Below are positions 1 to 9,915 of a stretch of 64,000 bases of DNA, one piece after another. This DNA is from Photobacterium malacitanum (GTDB taxonomy: Bacteria; Pseudomonadota; Gammaproteobacteria; Enterobacterales; Vibrionaceae), in the NCBI RefSeq assembly GCF_900185615.1, contig NZ_FYAK01000001.1, positions 715,701 through 779,700 on the forward strand. The letters run 5' to 3'. Each line of letters opens with the position of its first letter. Within the stretch, counting starts at the first letter, position 1. The notes under the pieces are model-generated. The model was not told the DNA's origin. It worked only from the letters and a program-made list of their open reading frames with translations, and did no database searches. The translations under genes and the position numbers were made by a program.

Positions 1-674
1 TTAGTTACGCCATTAACAGAAATACATTATTAAATTCAGTTTATTACGGCACGGCAACCAAAGCTAAAAGCTTATTACCGCCGACATCATGGGCTTATAA
101 TAATGACAGTAAGGCCATTAATTATAACCCTAAAAAAGCCAAAGCATTACTTAAGCAAGCAGGTTATAACCCCGATCAAGTATTGACCATGTGGGTGCCG
201 TTAGAATCTCGACCTTATAATCCGAGCCCACAAAAAACAGCTGAGTTGATTCAAGCTAACCTCAAGGCTATAGGCGTTAATGTTATTATTTATCATCAAG
301 ATAACATTGGTCGTCTAGGGGTAAATGACATGAATAAATACGATATGATGTTAGCGGGTTGGATTGCAGATAACGGTGATCCTGATAACTTTTTACGGCC
401 ATTATTATCATGCAATGCCAAACATGCCGGGCTCAATGTTGCTAATTGGTGTGATGTTCAATTTGATAATCTACTTGAACTAGCATTACGTACCAATAAA
501 ACTCAGCAACGGGTTAATTATTACCAACATGCGCAGGATATTCTTGATCAGCAGGTGCCAATCATTCCTCTTGCTCATGGTGTATATTTTCAAGCACACA
601 ACAAAACACTCGGTGGACTACAAATGAGTCCTTTTGGCTCACGTTCATTTTCTAGTGTCTATCGGACTGAGTAA
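1..674 (+). CDS. sapA: SapA, periplasmic peptide-binding protein of the Sap ABC transporter (3' part)
   Basis: The reading frame is open from base 3 with no start in the window, so this is the C-terminal part (about 223 residues) of a family 5 solute-binding protein. Visible text such as YNPKKAKALLKQAGY and the DPDNFLRPLLSC stretch is typical of SapA/DppA-type proteins; periplasmic location is family knowledge because the signal peptide lies outside the window. The identification as SapA rather than another oligopeptide-binding protein rests on the sapB, sapC, sapD and sapF genes that follow directly; sapB begins 4 bases after the stop. The family binds peptides, haem or cationic antimicrobial peptides and delivers them to the SapBC permease. 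Confidence 0.9.
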   Translation, partial: SYAINRNTLLNSVYYGTATKAKSLLPPTSWAYNNDSKAINYNPKKAKALLKQAGYNPDQVLTMWVPLESRPYNPSPQKTAELIQANLKAIGVNVIIYHQDNIGRLGVNDMNKYDMMLAGWIADNGDPDNFLRPLLSCNAKHAGLNVANWCDVQFDNLLELALRTNKTQQRVNYYQHAQDILDQQVPIIPLAHGVYFQAHNKTLGGLQMSPFGSRSFSSVYRTE

Positions 675-677
675 AGT

Positions 678-1640
678 ATGTTTATCTACACTATACGTCG
701 CTTAAATCTGTTTGTTATTACATTACTCATTCTAACGATTGTGAGTTTCAGCATTTTAAGGCTTGATACCCAATTGCAGTGGGCTTACGAACCCTTTTGG
801 CAAGGTTGGCTTATTTACCTCCAAAACTTGCTTACAGGGAACTTAGGGATTAGTGCAACCGGAATACCGATGAGTACCGAAATACTCAAAGTTTTTCCAG
901 CAACATTAGAACTGTGCTTTTTCGCGTTTATCCTATCTTTAGTCGTTGGTATTCCGTTAGGAACAATTGCTGGTGTTCGCCGTGGACGCTCTATTGATAC
1001 GGTAATAAGTTCGATTACATTATTGGGCTACTCTATTCCGTTGTTTTGGCTAGCAATGTTACTTATCTTATTGTTTTCACTTAACTTAGGTTGGCTACCC
1101 GTTTCTGGACGCTACAGCTTATTATACCAATTTAACCACGTAACAGGTTTTGCCCTGATCGATATTTTATTGTCAGATAAACCTTATCGTATGGAAGCTT
1201 TCTTTGATGCCGTTAAGCATCTTGTGCTACCAACGATCGTATTAGCGATGGCGCCTACCACAGAGGTAATTCGTTTAACACGCGCATCAATTGCTGAGGT
1301 TATGACCAAAAACTATATTAAAGTCGCACAGACAAAAGGCCTTTCAACCTTTGAAATTGTCCGCCGTCACGGTATGAAAAATGCGATTCCACCTATCATT
1401 CCTAAGCTTGGAATGCAGTTTGCAGCAATGATGACATTTGCCATGCTAACCGAATCTATTTTCAACTGGCCGGGTATTGGCCGCTGGCTACTCAACGCAA
1501 TTGCAGCCCAAAACTATGTCGCCATTCAAGCCGGTGTCATTACTGTCGGCAGCTTTATTTTATTAGCCAATATTTTATCTGATGTTGTTGGTGCAATTGT
1601 GAATCCACTGGTAAGGAAGGAATGGTATGCCATCAAATAG
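678..1640 (+). CDS. sapB: SapB, ABC transporter inner-membrane permease
   Basis: A 320-residue membrane protein, the usual length for SapB (about 321 in E. coli). It has an N-terminal membrane helix, a periplasmic loop and then the binding-protein-dependent permease core with an EAA-type loop (VAQTKGLSTFEIVRRHGMKNA near residues 217-238), the contact site for the ATPases. Its end overlaps the start of sapC by 14 bases, which suggests translational coupling. With SapC it forms the channel for the SapDF ATPases. In E. coli SapBCDF also exports putrescine, which may matter here because a polyamine-type antiporter gene lies further along the window; that link is inference. Confidence 0.95.
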   Translation: MFIYTIRRLNLFVITLLILTIVSFSILRLDTQLQWAYEPFWQGWLIYLQNLLTGNLGISATGIPMSTEILKVFPATLELCFFAFILSLVVGIPLGTIAGVRRGRSIDTVISSITLLGYSIPLFWLAMLLILLFSLNLGWLPVSGRYSLLYQFNHVTGFALIDILLSDKPYRMEAFFDAVKHLVLPTIVLAMAPTTEVIRLTRASIAEVMTKNYIKVAQTKGLSTFEIVRRHGMKNAIPPIIPKLGMQFAAMMTFAMLTESIFNWPGIGRWLLNAIAAQNYVAIQAGVITVGSFILLANILSDVVGAIVNPLVRKEWYAIK

Positions 1641-2514
1641 CGTTTACCAAGAAGCCACGATTCCGACCCAATGGGAACGGTCATGGCAAAATTTTCGTGC
1701 AAATTCATTAGCCATGTTTGGTTTGTGGAGCTTATTAGCACTATTGTTAATTACTATAAATGCGCGTTGGTTAGCCCCTTATTCAGCAATAGAACAAGTT
1801 GGCGAACTCCTCATGCCGCCATCATGGGATAACTCTGGCCATGTCTCATTCTTTTTTGGCACTGACGATCTTGGACGTGATATTTTATCGCGATTATTAA
1901 TCGGTAGTCAGTTAACCTTTGGCTACGCCCTATTAGTTGCCCTAGCATCAAGTGCAATTGGACTATTAATTGGTATTTTAGCCGGCATGAGCAGTGGTCT
2001 AAAATCGAGCCTTCTTAACCATATTTTAGACACGGTGTTATCTATTCCTTCATTACTACTAGCAATCATTGTTGTTGCATATATGGGGCCTGGAGAAACA
2101 CATATTTTACTCGCTATTTGGTTAGCACTCATTCCACGCTTTATTCGTGCTATATATACCGCCGTTCACGAAGAAGTTGCTAAAGACTATATTATTGCAG
2201 CGCGTCTTGATGGCGCTAATAACTTTTATCTGCTCTATAACTCGATTCTGCCTAATATTCTAACCACAATTACCACTGAAATGACACGCGCTATCTCTGT
2301 GGCAATTATGGATATTGCAGCACTCGGTTTTCTGGGTTTAGGTGCACAAGCCCCTTTACCAGAATGGGGAGCAATGCTCGGTGATTCAATCGATCTTATT
2401 TATCTCGCACCATGGACAGTCACCCTGCCCGGGCTTGCGATTATGTTTAGTGTCTTAGTCGTTAACTTAGTCGGTGATGGTATGCGCCAAGCACTTAACG
2501 CAGGAATTGATTAA
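1627..2514 (+). CDS. sapC: SapC, ABC transporter inner-membrane permease
   Basis: A 295-residue permease, the partner of SapB and the same length as E. coli SapC. It has an N-terminal cytoplasmic segment and first membrane helix, the [14 protein letters not shown] motif typical of the OppC/DppC class (about residues 79-92), then the permease core with an EAA loop around [20 protein letters not shown]. The start ATG lies inside the 3' end of sapB, and the stop is followed by the sapD start after a single base, so the operon is tightly coupled. Confidence 0.95.
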   Translation: MPSNSVYQEATIPTQWERSWQNFRANSLAMFGLWSLLALLLITINARWLAPYSAIEQVGELLMPPSWDNSGHVSFFFGTDDLGRDILSRLLIGSQLTFGYALLVALASSAIGLLIGILAGMSSGLKSSLLNHILDTVLSIPSLLLAIIVVAYMGPGETHILLAIWLALIPRFIRAIYTAVHEEVAKDYIIAARLDGANNFYLLYNSILPNILTTITTEMTRAISVAIMDIAALGFLGLGAQAPLPEWGAMLGDSIDLIYLAPWTVTLPGLAIMFSVLVVNLVGDGMRQALNAGID

Positions 2515-2515
2515 C

Positions 2516-3514
2516 ATGCCATTACTTGATATACGAAACCTCACCATAGAAATCGATACCCCTCAAGGTATGGTAAAAGCGGTTGATCGCATGAGTCTCA
2601 CCATTAATGAAAGTGAGATTCGAGGGCTAGTAGGTGAATCAGGCTCAGGTAAGAGTTTGGTTGCTAAAGCTATTGCTGGCGTGTGTAAAGATAACTGGCG
2701 CGTTAACGCTGACCGCATGCGTTTAGGGGATGTTGATTTATTAGCATTATCACCACGTCAACGGCGTAAAATTGTTAGCCGTGAAATTGCGATGATTTTT
2801 CAAGAACCATCAACCTGTCTTGATCCCTCTGAGCGCATTGGTGAGCAATTAGAAGAGGCAATACCATCATCATCATTTAATGGTCATATTTGGCAGCGTT
2901 TTCATTGGCGTCAAAAACAAGCCATTGCTTTACTGCATAAAGTCGGTATTAAAGAGCATAAACGCGTTATGCGCAGTTATCCTTACGAATTAACCGATGG
3001 TGAATGTCAAAAAGTGATGATTGCGATGGCAATCGCTAACCAGCCTCGATTATTGATTGCTGATGAACCAACCAACGATCTTGATCCGATTACTCAGGCA
3101 CAAATTTTTCGACTACTAAGTCGCATGAACCAACTAGGCAACACTACTATCTTATTGGTTAGCCACGATTTAAACACCGTGACTCAATGGGCTGATCGGA
3201 TCACCGTGATGTATTGTGGGCAATCGGTAGAATCAGGCACCTCAAAGCAATTGCTAGAGCTTCCTCATCACCCTTACACAGCGGCATTAATGCGGGCAAT
3301 GCCTGATTTTTCAATGGATGTCAGCCATAAATGTAAACTAGAAACACTGCCTGGCTCAATTCCCCCGCTGCAGCATTTACCCATTGGCTGTCGTTTAGGA
3401 CCACGTTGTCCCTACGCACAACGAAAATGTGTTGAAGTACCTCAACGTCAAAAAATTAAAAGTCATAAATTTAGCTGTCATTTTCCGCTAAATATGAAGG
3501 ATGACAACAAATGA
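2516..3514 (+). CDS. sapD: SapD, ABC transporter ATPase
   Basis: A 332-residue ATPase. I chose the ATG at 2516 (MPLLDIRNL), which matches the family N-terminus; a longer in-frame start at 2474 would run inside sapC. Walker A is GESGSGKS (about residue 40) and Walker B is LLIADEPT. The signature motif is TDGECQKV instead of LSGGQ, a departure also found in enterobacterial SapD, so it is a family trait and not decay. The C-terminal Cys-rich oligopeptide/dipeptide extension ([15 protein letters not shown]) is present. It overlaps sapF by 4 bases. It pairs with SapF to energise SapBC; E. coli SapD also supports Trk potassium uptake. Confidence 0.95.
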   Translation: MPLLDIRNLTIEIDTPQGMVKAVDRMSLTINESEIRGLVGESGSGKSLVAKAIAGVCKDNWRVNADRMRLGDVDLLALSPRQRRKIVSREIAMIFQEPSTCLDPSERIGEQLEEAIPSSSFNGHIWQRFHWRQKQAIALLHKVGIKEHKRVMRSYPYELTDGECQKVMIAMAIANQPRLLIADEPTNDLDPITQAQIFRLLSRMNQLGNTTILLVSHDLNTVTQWADRITVMYCGQSVESGTSKQLLELPHHPYTAALMRAMPDFSMDVSHKCKLETLPGSIPPLQHLPIGCRLGPRCPYAQRKCVEVPQRQKIKSHKFSCHFPLNMKDDNK

Positions 3515-4335
3515 GTTCATTACTTGAAGTTGAAAACCTAAAAAAAGATTACCATTATCGCTCAGGGTTATTTCGCCGTCGTACGATTGAAGCAGTAAAA
3601 CCCGTCTCTTTTCACCTTGAAGCTGGTGAAACAATAGCGCTGCTAGGGGAAAACGGTTCAGGAAAATCTACATTAGCAAAAATGTTAGCAGGCGTGATCA
3701 CGCCAACCGAAGGTATTGTGCGCGTCAATGGTGAACAACTACATCACCATGATTATCAAACCCGCTGTAAGCTAATACGAATGATTTTCCAAGATCCTAA
3801 TACCGCTTTAAATCCACGGATTCAAATTGGTCGTATTCTAGAAGGTCCGTTAAAGCGTAATACTAACATGACGCCACAAGCCCGCGAAAAACGCATCATG
3901 GATACACTTAAGCGCGTAGGGTTATTACCTGAACATGCTTATTTTTATCCACAAATGCTGGCAACAGGCCAAAAGCAACGTGTATCTTTAGCTCGAGCAC
4001 TGATTCTTCAGCCATGTATTATCGTTGCAGATGAAGCGTTAAACGGACTTGATATGTCAATGCGCTCTCAGATGATAAACCTATTATTAGAGCTGCAAGA
4101 AGAAATGGGATTATCTTATATCTATGTGTCACAACACATGGGAGTAATAAAACATTTCAGCGACAAAGTGATGGTGATGCAAGACGGTGAAGTGGTCGAA
4201 AAAGGCCGAACAGCAAATGTATTTGAAAATCCAAAACACTCATTGACTCAAAAGCTGCTTGATAGTCACTTTAGCTCACCCACACGAGAAAAAAGTGGTC
4301 AAATACTTAACAGTACACCAAAAATAAGCTACTAA
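3511..4335 (+). CDS. sapF: SapF, ABC transporter ATPase
   Basis: A 274-residue ATPase, close to the usual SapF length. Walker A is GENGSGKST, Walker B is IIVADEAL, and the signature region reads [14 protein letters not shown], again a non-canonical form typical of SapF. Translation starts at the ATG of the 4-base overlap with sapD. It is the last gene of sapABCDF: a hairpin follows at 4347-4388 and the next gene, pyrF, is convergent. Confidence 0.95.
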   Translation: MSSLLEVENLKKDYHYRSGLFRRRTIEAVKPVSFHLEAGETIALLGENGSGKSTLAKMLAGVITPTEGIVRVNGEQLHHHDYQTRCKLIRMIFQDPNTALNPRIQIGRILEGPLKRNTNMTPQAREKRIMDTLKRVGLLPEHAYFYPQMLATGQKQRVSLARALILQPCIIVADEALNGLDMSMRSQMINLLLELQEEMGLSYIYVSQHMGVIKHFSDKVMVMQDGEVVEKGRTANVFENPKHSLTQKLLDSHFSSPTREKSGQILNSTPKISY

Positions 4336-4346
4336 TAATAAAACTA

Positions 4347-4388
4347 AACGCCAGCATAATTACCCATTAGCGTAAAAATGCTGGCGTT
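4347..4388. terminator. Hairpin between the convergent sapF and pyrF genes
   Basis: A perfect 11-base inverted repeat (AACGCCAGCAT / ATGCTGGCGTT) with a 20-base loop sits in the 76-base gap between two converging genes. On the minus side it is followed by a moderately T-rich stretch. It probably stops transcription in both directions, although the loop is long and the plus-side U tract is poor. Confidence 0.65.
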
Positions 4389-4411
4389 ATCGTTTGCTTA
4401 ATCGTTAAAAA

Positions 4412-5122
4412 TTAAGCCAGTGTTTTATTAATTGCAGCCAATACAGCAGCAGGATCACTTGCTTGAGTAATTGGACGGCCAATAACTAAATAATCAGAGC
4501 CAGCTGCCATCGCTTCAACAGGTGTCATTACACGGCGCTGATCACCAGCTTCACTGCCAACAGGACGAATACCTGGTGTTACCAACTTAAATTGTTGACC
4601 AAGTTGCGCTTTTAGCAAACTCGCTTCTTGCGCTGAGCACACCACACCATCAAGGCCACTGTTTTTAGTCAATGTTGCTAAATTCAGTACTTGTTGCTGA
4701 GGCTGGCATGAAATACCAATACCGGCTAAATCATTAGCTTCCATACTGGTTAATACTGTTACACCAATTAATAGTGGGCGATCTTTACCATAAGGTTCTA
4801 AGATTTCACGCGATGCGGTCATCATTCGCTCACCACCACTGGCATGCACATTAACCATCCATACACCTAGCTCTGCAGCAGCCTTTACCGCTTTTGAACA
4901 CGTGTTTGGAATATCATGAAATTTTAAATCCAAAAATACAGAATGACCACGATCATGTAACTGACGTACAAAATCAGGGCCAAAAAAGGTGAACATCTCT
5001 TTGCCGACTTTTAAACGGCAACTTCCCGGCTCAATACGATCGACAAAAGCGAGTGCCTCATTATGATTATCATAATCAAGGGCAACGATTACTTTAGGGT
5101 CTGTTACTTTAGCGTCTAGCAT
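4412..5122 (-). CDS. pyrF: Orotidine 5'-phosphate decarboxylase
   Basis: The final step of UMP synthesis: decarboxylation of OMP. The catalytic Lys/Asp cluster is visible in [11 protein letters not shown], and the phosphate-binding GIRP and IGRPIT motifs are near the C-terminus. I chose the ATG at 5122 ([11 protein letters not shown], 236 residues) because an AGGAG ribosome site lies 7 bases upstream of it; an upstream in-frame ATG at 5149 lacks such a site and would place the AGGAG inside the gene. It lies downstream of lapB, with a hairpin terminator between them, so pyrF probably has its own promoter in the 5123-5220 gap. Confidence 0.96.
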   Translation of the reverse strand: MLDAKVTDPKVIVALDYDNHNEALAFVDRIEPGSCRLKVGKEMFTFFGPDFVRQLHDRGHSVFLDLKFHDIPNTCSKAVKAAAELGVWMVNVHASGGERMMTASREILEPYGKDRPLLIGVTVLTSMEANDLAGIGISCQPQQQVLNLATLTKNSGLDGVVCSAQEASLLKAQLGQQFKLVTPGIRPVGSEAGDQRRVMTPVEAMAAGSDYLVIGRPITQASDPAAVLAAINKTLA

Positions 5123-5224
5123 TGAGGCTCCTATTATGTCTAAATACATCCATTGTGCGGTAATCCCAACCGCCGGCAGGATTCTACATTAATTGATTAA
5201 ATTTGGTAGCTACAACTACAAAAA

Positions 5225-5248
5225 AACCAGTACATTACTGCACTGGTT
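5225..5248 (-). terminator. Rho-independent terminator of lapAB
   Basis: Read on the minus strand, a 7-base stem (AACCAGT / ACTGGTT) with a 10-base loop is followed directly by a run of seven T. It lies 22 bases beyond the lapB stop codon. Confidence 0.8.
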
Positions 5249-5270
5249 CTAAAAAGGTATCTGATGGTAT

Positions 5271-6440
5271 TTATTCACCATCAAGTCCTCGAATCGGTTT
5301 TATTTGTCCCCAGCTCTTGCACGATGGACACTGCCAATATAAAGCATGGGTAGCAAAACCACATTGACGACAACGATAGCGCGGTTTTACTTTCAGCTGC
5401 TCACCCACTAAATGCCGTAAGCTAGTTAAACTTTCTTTAGCACGGCCTTCTTCTGCTTCATCAAGGTGATACTCCATCAACTGATAAAAGCCTTTCATGG
5501 TTGGATTCTTTTGCAGCTGGCGCGTCATAAATGATTGTGCTGTCACAGCCCCTTCATTTTTAGCAATTTCATCAGCAAGCATTAACTCTGCACTTGCCCC
5601 TGCTTTTTGCTCAACACAGTGTTGTAAGTATTTTAGCCATGCATTTTGATTATGCATCGCTTCATAACACTCAAGTAGCAATGGTAAAGCTTCACCAACA
5701 AACTCAATATCTTGATCTGAGATCCGTTCTAAAATTTTAGCTGCTTGTTTATATTCTTGTTGTTTGACTAAAATTTTAGCCATTGCAATCGAAGCTCGAA
5801 CACAATGCTTATCAACTGAGAGGGCTTTTTTTAATAGCTGAATCGCTTTATCTTGATTTTGCGCGCTCAACTCCAGCATAGAGAGTTCACACCAATAATG
5901 GGCGATATCATGCTTGAGCTTGGTTTTACCTAATTTTACTAATTGAGTAGCCATTTCAATGGCTTTTTCCCACTCGCGTGTTTGCTGGTAAATCGCTAAT
6001 AACTGCTGTAATGCTGATTTTCGATAATCAGGCTCATCCAACAACTGCTCAAAAATACGCTCAGCACGATCAAAAAAACCGGCAGCCATATAATCTTTAG
6101 CTAATTGTTGTAATGATAAATTACGCTGTTCAATAGATAAGTTAGGCCTTGCTATCAAATTTTGGTGAATACGAATGGCGCGATCGACCTCTCCTCTGCT
6201 GCGGAATAGATTACCGAGAGCAAGATGAGTATCAATAGTTTCACTGTCAACCTGAAGCAACTCAATGAACAGGTCTACTGCTTTATCAGACTCATCTGAT
6301 AACAGCATATTAAGACCTGTTACATATTGGCGAGATAAGTGGTCAGACTTTTCTTGCTTTTGGTTACTTGCGCTCCTGTTACCCATATACCAACCATAGG
6401 CAGCTGCAATAGGTAAAAGTAGGAACAACAATTCAAGCAT
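5271..6440 (-). CDS. lapB: LapB (YciM), LPS assembly regulator with TPR repeats and rubredoxin-like domain
   Basis: A 389-residue protein, the length of E. coli LapB. An N-terminal membrane anchor (residues 1-18, LELLFLLLPIAAAYGWYMG) is followed by tetratricopeptide repeats across about residues 35-330 and a C-terminal rubredoxin-like metal site with two CxxC pairs (CRQC and CPSC). In E. coli LapB holds LPS synthesis in check by presenting LpxC to the FtsH protease. The gene is 6 bases downstream of lapA in the same unit. Confidence 0.96.
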   Translation of the reverse strand: MLELLFLLLPIAAAYGWYMGNRSASNQKQEKSDHLSRQYVTGLNMLLSDESDKAVDLFIELLQVDSETIDTHLALGNLFRSRGEVDRAIRIHQNLIARPNLSIEQRNLSLQQLAKDYMAAGFFDRAERIFEQLLDEPDYRKSALQQLLAIYQQTREWEKAIEMATQLVKLGKTKLKHDIAHYWCELSMLELSAQNQDKAIQLLKKALSVDKHCVRASIAMAKILVKQQEYKQAAKILERISDQDIEFVGEALPLLLECYEAMHNQNAWLKYLQHCVEQKAGASAELMLADEIAKNEGAVTAQSFMTRQLQKNPTMKGFYQLMEYHLDEAEEGRAKESLTSLRHLVGEQLKVKPRYRCRQCGFATHALYWQCPSCKSWGQIKPIRGLDGE

Positions 6441-6446
6441 TAATTC

Positions 6447-6731
6447 TTATTCCTTAATAGGCTTAGCACGAAGCTGATCAAGCTCTTGTTGTTGCTTGGT
6501 TACTTTCTTCATTAGACGATTTTTAGCAAAGCGCGCTTTAAGATATAAAGTACCACAAATTACCCAACCAATAACAAAACCAGCACCAAATGCTGTGCCT
6601 AATAGCGTAGAAAGTTGGAATTCACCCTGAGCGATTAAATAATCAAAACTAACCATTATTTGATTTTGAGCACCAAGAGCCAGAGTGATTAAAAAGGCAG
6701 CTACTAGAACAATAATTCCTAAAATCTTCAT
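6447..6731 (-). CDS. lapA: LapA (YciS), small inner-membrane protein of LPS assembly
   Basis: A 94-residue protein with two membrane helices (about residues 3-22 and 40-62) and a basic, coiled C-terminus (KKVTKQQQELDQLRAK), as in LapA. I chose the ATG at 6731 (MKILGII): an AGAGGA site lies upstream of it, and the longer start at 6746 would consume that site as coding sequence. It forms an operon with lapB. Confidence 0.93.
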   Translation of the reverse strand: MKILGIIVLVAAFLITLALGAQNQIMVSFDYLIAQGEFQLSTLLGTAFGAGFVIGWVICGTLYLKARFAKNRLMKKVTKQQQELDQLRAKPIKE

Positions 6732-6811
6732 CGTGAATCCTCTCACTAAATCTAAATTATAATTACTGATTATGCAGTAATTTTACTGATCAAACCATGA
6801 TCTATAGACAT

Positions 6812-6846
6812 AAAAAAACGGCATACCGAGAGTATGCCGTTTTTTT
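6812..6846. terminator. Strong bidirectional terminator after ihfB
   Basis: A perfect 15-base inverted repeat (core ACGGCATAC / GTATGCCGT flanked by A7 and T7) with a 5-base loop CGAGA. On the minus strand it ends ihfB 14 bases after its stop, and it separates ihfB from lapAB. Confidence 0.93.
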
Positions 6847-6859
6847 GTTCTATTCGCGG

Positions 6860-7150
6860 TTAAGCAGCTATTGATGCATTAACACGGTCACGTAATTCTT
6901 TTCCAGGTTTGAAGTGAGGTACGTACTTGCCGTCCAACTCAACTTTATCACCTGTCTTTGGATTACGACCAACGCGAGGAGCACGGTAATGCAAAGAGAA
7001 GCTACCAAAGCCACGGATCTCAATGCGATCACCTTCTGCAAGTGTGTTCGCCATATGTTCAAGAATATCCTTGATTGCATCTTCTACCTGTTTGGCAGAA
7101 AGATGTGTTTGTTGACTGCATAGTCTTTCAATTAATTCAGACTTTGTCAT
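6860..7150 (-). CDS. ihfB: Integration host factor beta subunit
   Basis: A 96-residue nucleoid protein that heterodimerises with IhfA and bends DNA sharply. The HU/IHF signature [18 protein letters not shown] is intact, including the Pro of the beta arm that intercalates in the minor groove. I chose the ATG at 7150 ([10 protein letters not shown]), which matches the family N-terminus and has GGAG upstream; the two extra residues of a longer frame begin at a non-ATG codon. It follows rpsA as in many gammaproteobacteria. Confidence 0.97.
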   Translation of the reverse strand: MTKSELIERLCSQQTHLSAKQVEDAIKDILEHMANTLAEGDRIEIRGFGSFSLHYRAPRVGRNPKTGDKVELDGKYVPHFKPGKELRDRVNASIAA

Positions 7151-7231
7151 AAACACTCCGTTTTAGTAAGTTTCTCAATAGTATAGCCGTTTAGAGGGAA
7201 AAAGCTAAAGCGATTTCCCTCCAATGCTCAA

Positions 7232-8902
7232 TTATTCGCCTTTAGCAGCTTTGAAAGCGTCAGCCATAGCGTTACCAAACGCAGCATCGTCTGCTTTGTT
7301 TAGTGTAGCCATTGCTTCTTGCTCTTCAGCAACGTCTTTAGCACGTACAGAAAGGTTGATTACGCGGTTCTTACGGTCAACGCCAGTGAACTTAGATTCA
7401 ATAGAGTCGCCAACAGAAAGAATTAGAGTTGCGTCTTCAACACGGTCTACAGATGCTTCAGAAGCGCGTAGGTAACCTTCAACACCTTCAGCTAGCTCAA
7501 CAGTTGCGCCTTTAGCGTCAACAGCAATAACTTTACCAGTTACTAGAGCACCTTTCTTAGTGTCAGCTACGAAGCTGTTGAATGGGTCTTCTTCGATTTG
7601 CTTAACGCCTAGAGAGATACGCTCACGCTCTGCGTCAACTGCAAGAACTACTGCAGAAATTTCGTCGCCTTTCTTGAAGTCACGAACTGCGTCTTCACCA
7701 GAAACATTCCAAGAAATGTCAGATAGGTGAACTAGACCGTCGATGCCGCCTTCAAGACCGATGAAGATACCGAAATCAGTGATTGACTTGATCTTACCAG
7801 TTACTTTGTCGCCCTTAGCTTGCATTTCTGCAAATGACTGCCATGGGTTCGCTTTACACTGCTTAAGACCTAGAGAGATACGACGACGCTCTTCGTCGAT
7901 ATCAAGAACCATAACTTCAACTTCGTCGCCCACGTTAACAACTTTAGATGGGTGGATGTTTTTGTTAGTCCAATCCATTTCAGAAACGTGTACTAGACCT
8001 TCAACGCCTTCTTCGATTTCAACGAAGCAGCCGTAGTCAGTTAGGTTAGTTACGCGGCCAGTAAGCTTAGTGCTTTCTGGGTAACGCTTAGCGATTGCAA
8101 CCCATGGATCTTCGCCAAGTTGCTTAAGACCTAGTGATACGCGAGTACGCTCACGGTCGAACTTAAGTACTTTAACGTTGATTTCATCGCCAACATTAAC
8201 GATTTCAGAAGGGTGCTTAACACGCTTCCAAGCCATGTCAGTGATGTGTAGAAGACCGTCAACACCGCCAAGATCAACGAATGCGCCGTAGTCAGTAAGG
8301 TTCTTAACGATACCTTTAACTTCCATGCCTTCTTGTAGAGAAGCAAGTAGCTCATCACGCTCTACGCTGTTCTCAGATTCGATAACTGCGCGACGTGAAA
8401 CAACAACGTTGTTACGCTTCTGGTCAAGCTTGATTACTTTGAACTCAAGTTCTTTGTTTTCTAGGTGAGCAGTGTCACGAACTGGACGTACGTCTACTAG
8501 TGAACCTGGTAGGAACGCACGGATGCCGTTAAGTTCAACTGTGAAGCCGCCCTTAACTTTACCGTTGATGATACCAACAACTGTTTCAGCATCTTCATAA
8601 GCTTTTTCAAGCTGGATCCAAGCTTCGTGACGCTTAGCTTTCTCACGAGAAAGTTTAGTTTCACCAAAACCATCTTCGATCGCGTCAAGAGCAACGTCAA
8701 CCTGAGCGCCAACTTCGATTTCTAGTTCGCCAGCAGCGTTCTTGAATTCTTCAGCAGGGATAGATGACTCAGATTTTAGACCAGCGTCAACTAGTACGTA
8801 ACCGTTTTCGATAGCGATTACAGTACCTTTAACGATTGCACCTGGGCGAGTTTCAACTTGGTTTAGCGACTCTTCAAAGAGTTGAGCAAAAGATTCAGTC
8901 AT
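7232..8902 (-). CDS. rpsA: 30S ribosomal protein S1
   Basis: A 556-residue protein, one residue shorter than E. coli S1, made of six S1/OB-fold repeats. Recurring phrases such as [38 protein letters not shown] and [19 protein letters not shown] mark repeats 3 to 5. It delivers structured or weak-SD mRNAs to the 30S subunit. Its own ribosome site is poor (GAAGATTAATTAA before the ATG), which is usual for rpsA and fits autoregulation by S1 through the leader hairpin at 8927-8956. Codon use is strongly biased toward frequent codons, as expected for a highly expressed gene. Confidence 0.98.
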   Translation of the reverse strand: MTESFAQLFEESLNQVETRPGAIVKGTVIAIENGYVLVDAGLKSESSIPAEEFKNAAGELEIEVGAQVDVALDAIEDGFGETKLSREKAKRHEAWIQLEKAYEDAETVVGIINGKVKGGFTVELNGIRAFLPGSLVDVRPVRDTAHLENKELEFKVIKLDQKRNNVVVSRRAVIESENSVERDELLASLQEGMEVKGIVKNLTDYGAFVDLGGVDGLLHITDMAWKRVKHPSEIVNVGDEINVKVLKFDRERTRVSLGLKQLGEDPWVAIAKRYPESTKLTGRVTNLTDYGCFVEIEEGVEGLVHVSEMDWTNKNIHPSKVVNVGDEVEVMVLDIDEERRRISLGLKQCKANPWQSFAEMQAKGDKVTGKIKSITDFGIFIGLEGGIDGLVHLSDISWNVSGEDAVRDFKKGDEISAVVLAVDAERERISLGVKQIEEDPFNSFVADTKKGALVTGKVIAVDAKGATVELAEGVEGYLRASEASVDRVEDATLILSVGDSIESKFTGVDRKNRVINLSVRAKDVAEEQEAMATLNKADDAAFGNAMADAFKAAKGE

Positions 8903-8926
8903 TTAATTAATCTTCAATATGATAAA

Positions 8927-8956
8927 CAACCATGGGTATCCTACCGCATGGGGTTG
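8927..8956 (-). promoter_or_regulatory. Structured rpsA leader hairpin, candidate S1 autoregulatory element
   Basis: On the minus strand the leader, 25 bases upstream of the rpsA ATG, can form a hairpin with arms CCATG / CATGG extended by CAA / TTG; its loop contains GGA. In gammaproteobacteria the rpsA leader is known to fold into hairpins with GGA-bearing loops that allow efficient SD-poor initiation and autorepression by S1. The assignment here is by position and shape only. Confidence 0.5.
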
Positions 8957-9025
8957 ATAATAAAGTCAGTTATCATCCATGACACCGACGTTATTTAGCC
9001 ACTTATGCAGCTAAATATGGATTCT

Positions 9026-9703
9026 TTATTTTAGCTTAGCATCAACATATGCCAAGACTTTTTCTAGTACTTGTTCAATCGACATTTCAGTCGAATCAAG
9101 CACTAAAGCGTCATCTGCAGGACGTAAAGGCGCTACGGCACGATTGCGATCGCGGTAGTCTCGCTCCTGGATTTCACTTAAAAGGCTGCTAAAGCTAACA
9201 TCTAAGCCTTTTTTTTGCAACTGATTCATACGACGAGTTGCACGTTCTTCGGCACTGGCGTCTAAGAAAATTTTCACTTCAGCAGATGTGAATACCACCG
9301 TGCCCATATCTCGACCATCAGCCACTAAGCCTGGTTGCTCACTAAATGCACGCTGACGACGTAATAAAGCTTCACGTACTCGCGGTAATGCGGCAACTTT
9401 AGAGGCAGCATTGCCTACTTTTTCAGTACGAAGTGTATTTGAAACGTCTTCGCCTTCAAGAATAACTCGAACCAACTCACCTTCAGCAACAAACTGAACA
9501 TCAAGATGTGCAGCCAGTGGCACTAAAGCATCCTCTGATTCAGTATCTACACCATGATGAAGTGCTGCAAGTGCAAGAACACGGTAAATCGCACCAGAAT
9601 CGAGCAGATTCCAGCCAAGTTTTTCTGCCAATAGCATACATAGTGTGCCTTTGCCGGCGCCACTTGGCCCATCAACAGTAATGACTGGAGCATGAGTAGA
9701 CAT
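9026..9703 (-). CDS. cmk: Cytidylate kinase
   Basis: A 225-residue nucleoside monophosphate kinase that phosphorylates CMP and dCMP. The P-loop GPSGAGKGT sits at residues 13-21, the nucleotide-binding GRDMGTVVF is present, and the lid [18 protein letters not shown] closes the C-terminal half. The position between aroA and rpsA is the conserved gammaproteobacterial order. The 123-base gap to rpsA holds the rpsA leader. Confidence 0.97.
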   Translation of the reverse strand: MSTHAPVITVDGPSGAGKGTLCMLLAEKLGWNLLDSGAIYRVLALAALHHGVDTESEDALVPLAAHLDVQFVAEGELVRVILEGEDVSNTLRTEKVGNAASKVAALPRVREALLRRQRAFSEQPGLVADGRDMGTVVFTSAEVKIFLDASAEERATRRMNQLQKKGLDVSFSSLLSEIQERDYRDRNRAVAPLRPADDALVLDSTEMSIEQVLEKVLAYVDAKLK

Positions 9704-9848
9704 AAGTTTTCTCCGAATATGTATCCGTAATAGCAGTAACTTAACCCAAATTAAGGTTAGCCATCAAACGGTGGTGCATTATACGGAAAAAAATCTTAAA
9801 TTTATAGAGTTATTACCTTTCAATACGACCTTTTTACACCAATTAAAA

Positions 9849-9872
9849 AGCCTGATGCAATCACATCAGGCT
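9849..9872 (-). terminator. Rho-independent terminator of aroA
   Basis: A perfect 9-base stem (AGCCTGATG / CATCAGGCT) with a 6-base loop, followed on the minus strand by TTTTTAATT. It lies 44 bases past the aroA stop and separates aroA from cmk. Confidence 0.85.
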
Positions 9873-9915
9873 AGTACTACTGTAAACTTAAATATCAACA
9901 ATCGAACAATAAAAA

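Noticed and set aside
2474..2515. Longer start for sapD that would add 14 residues
   Set aside because: It lies inside sapC and adds residues absent from the family; the ATG at 2516 directly after the sapC stop gives the expected N-terminus.
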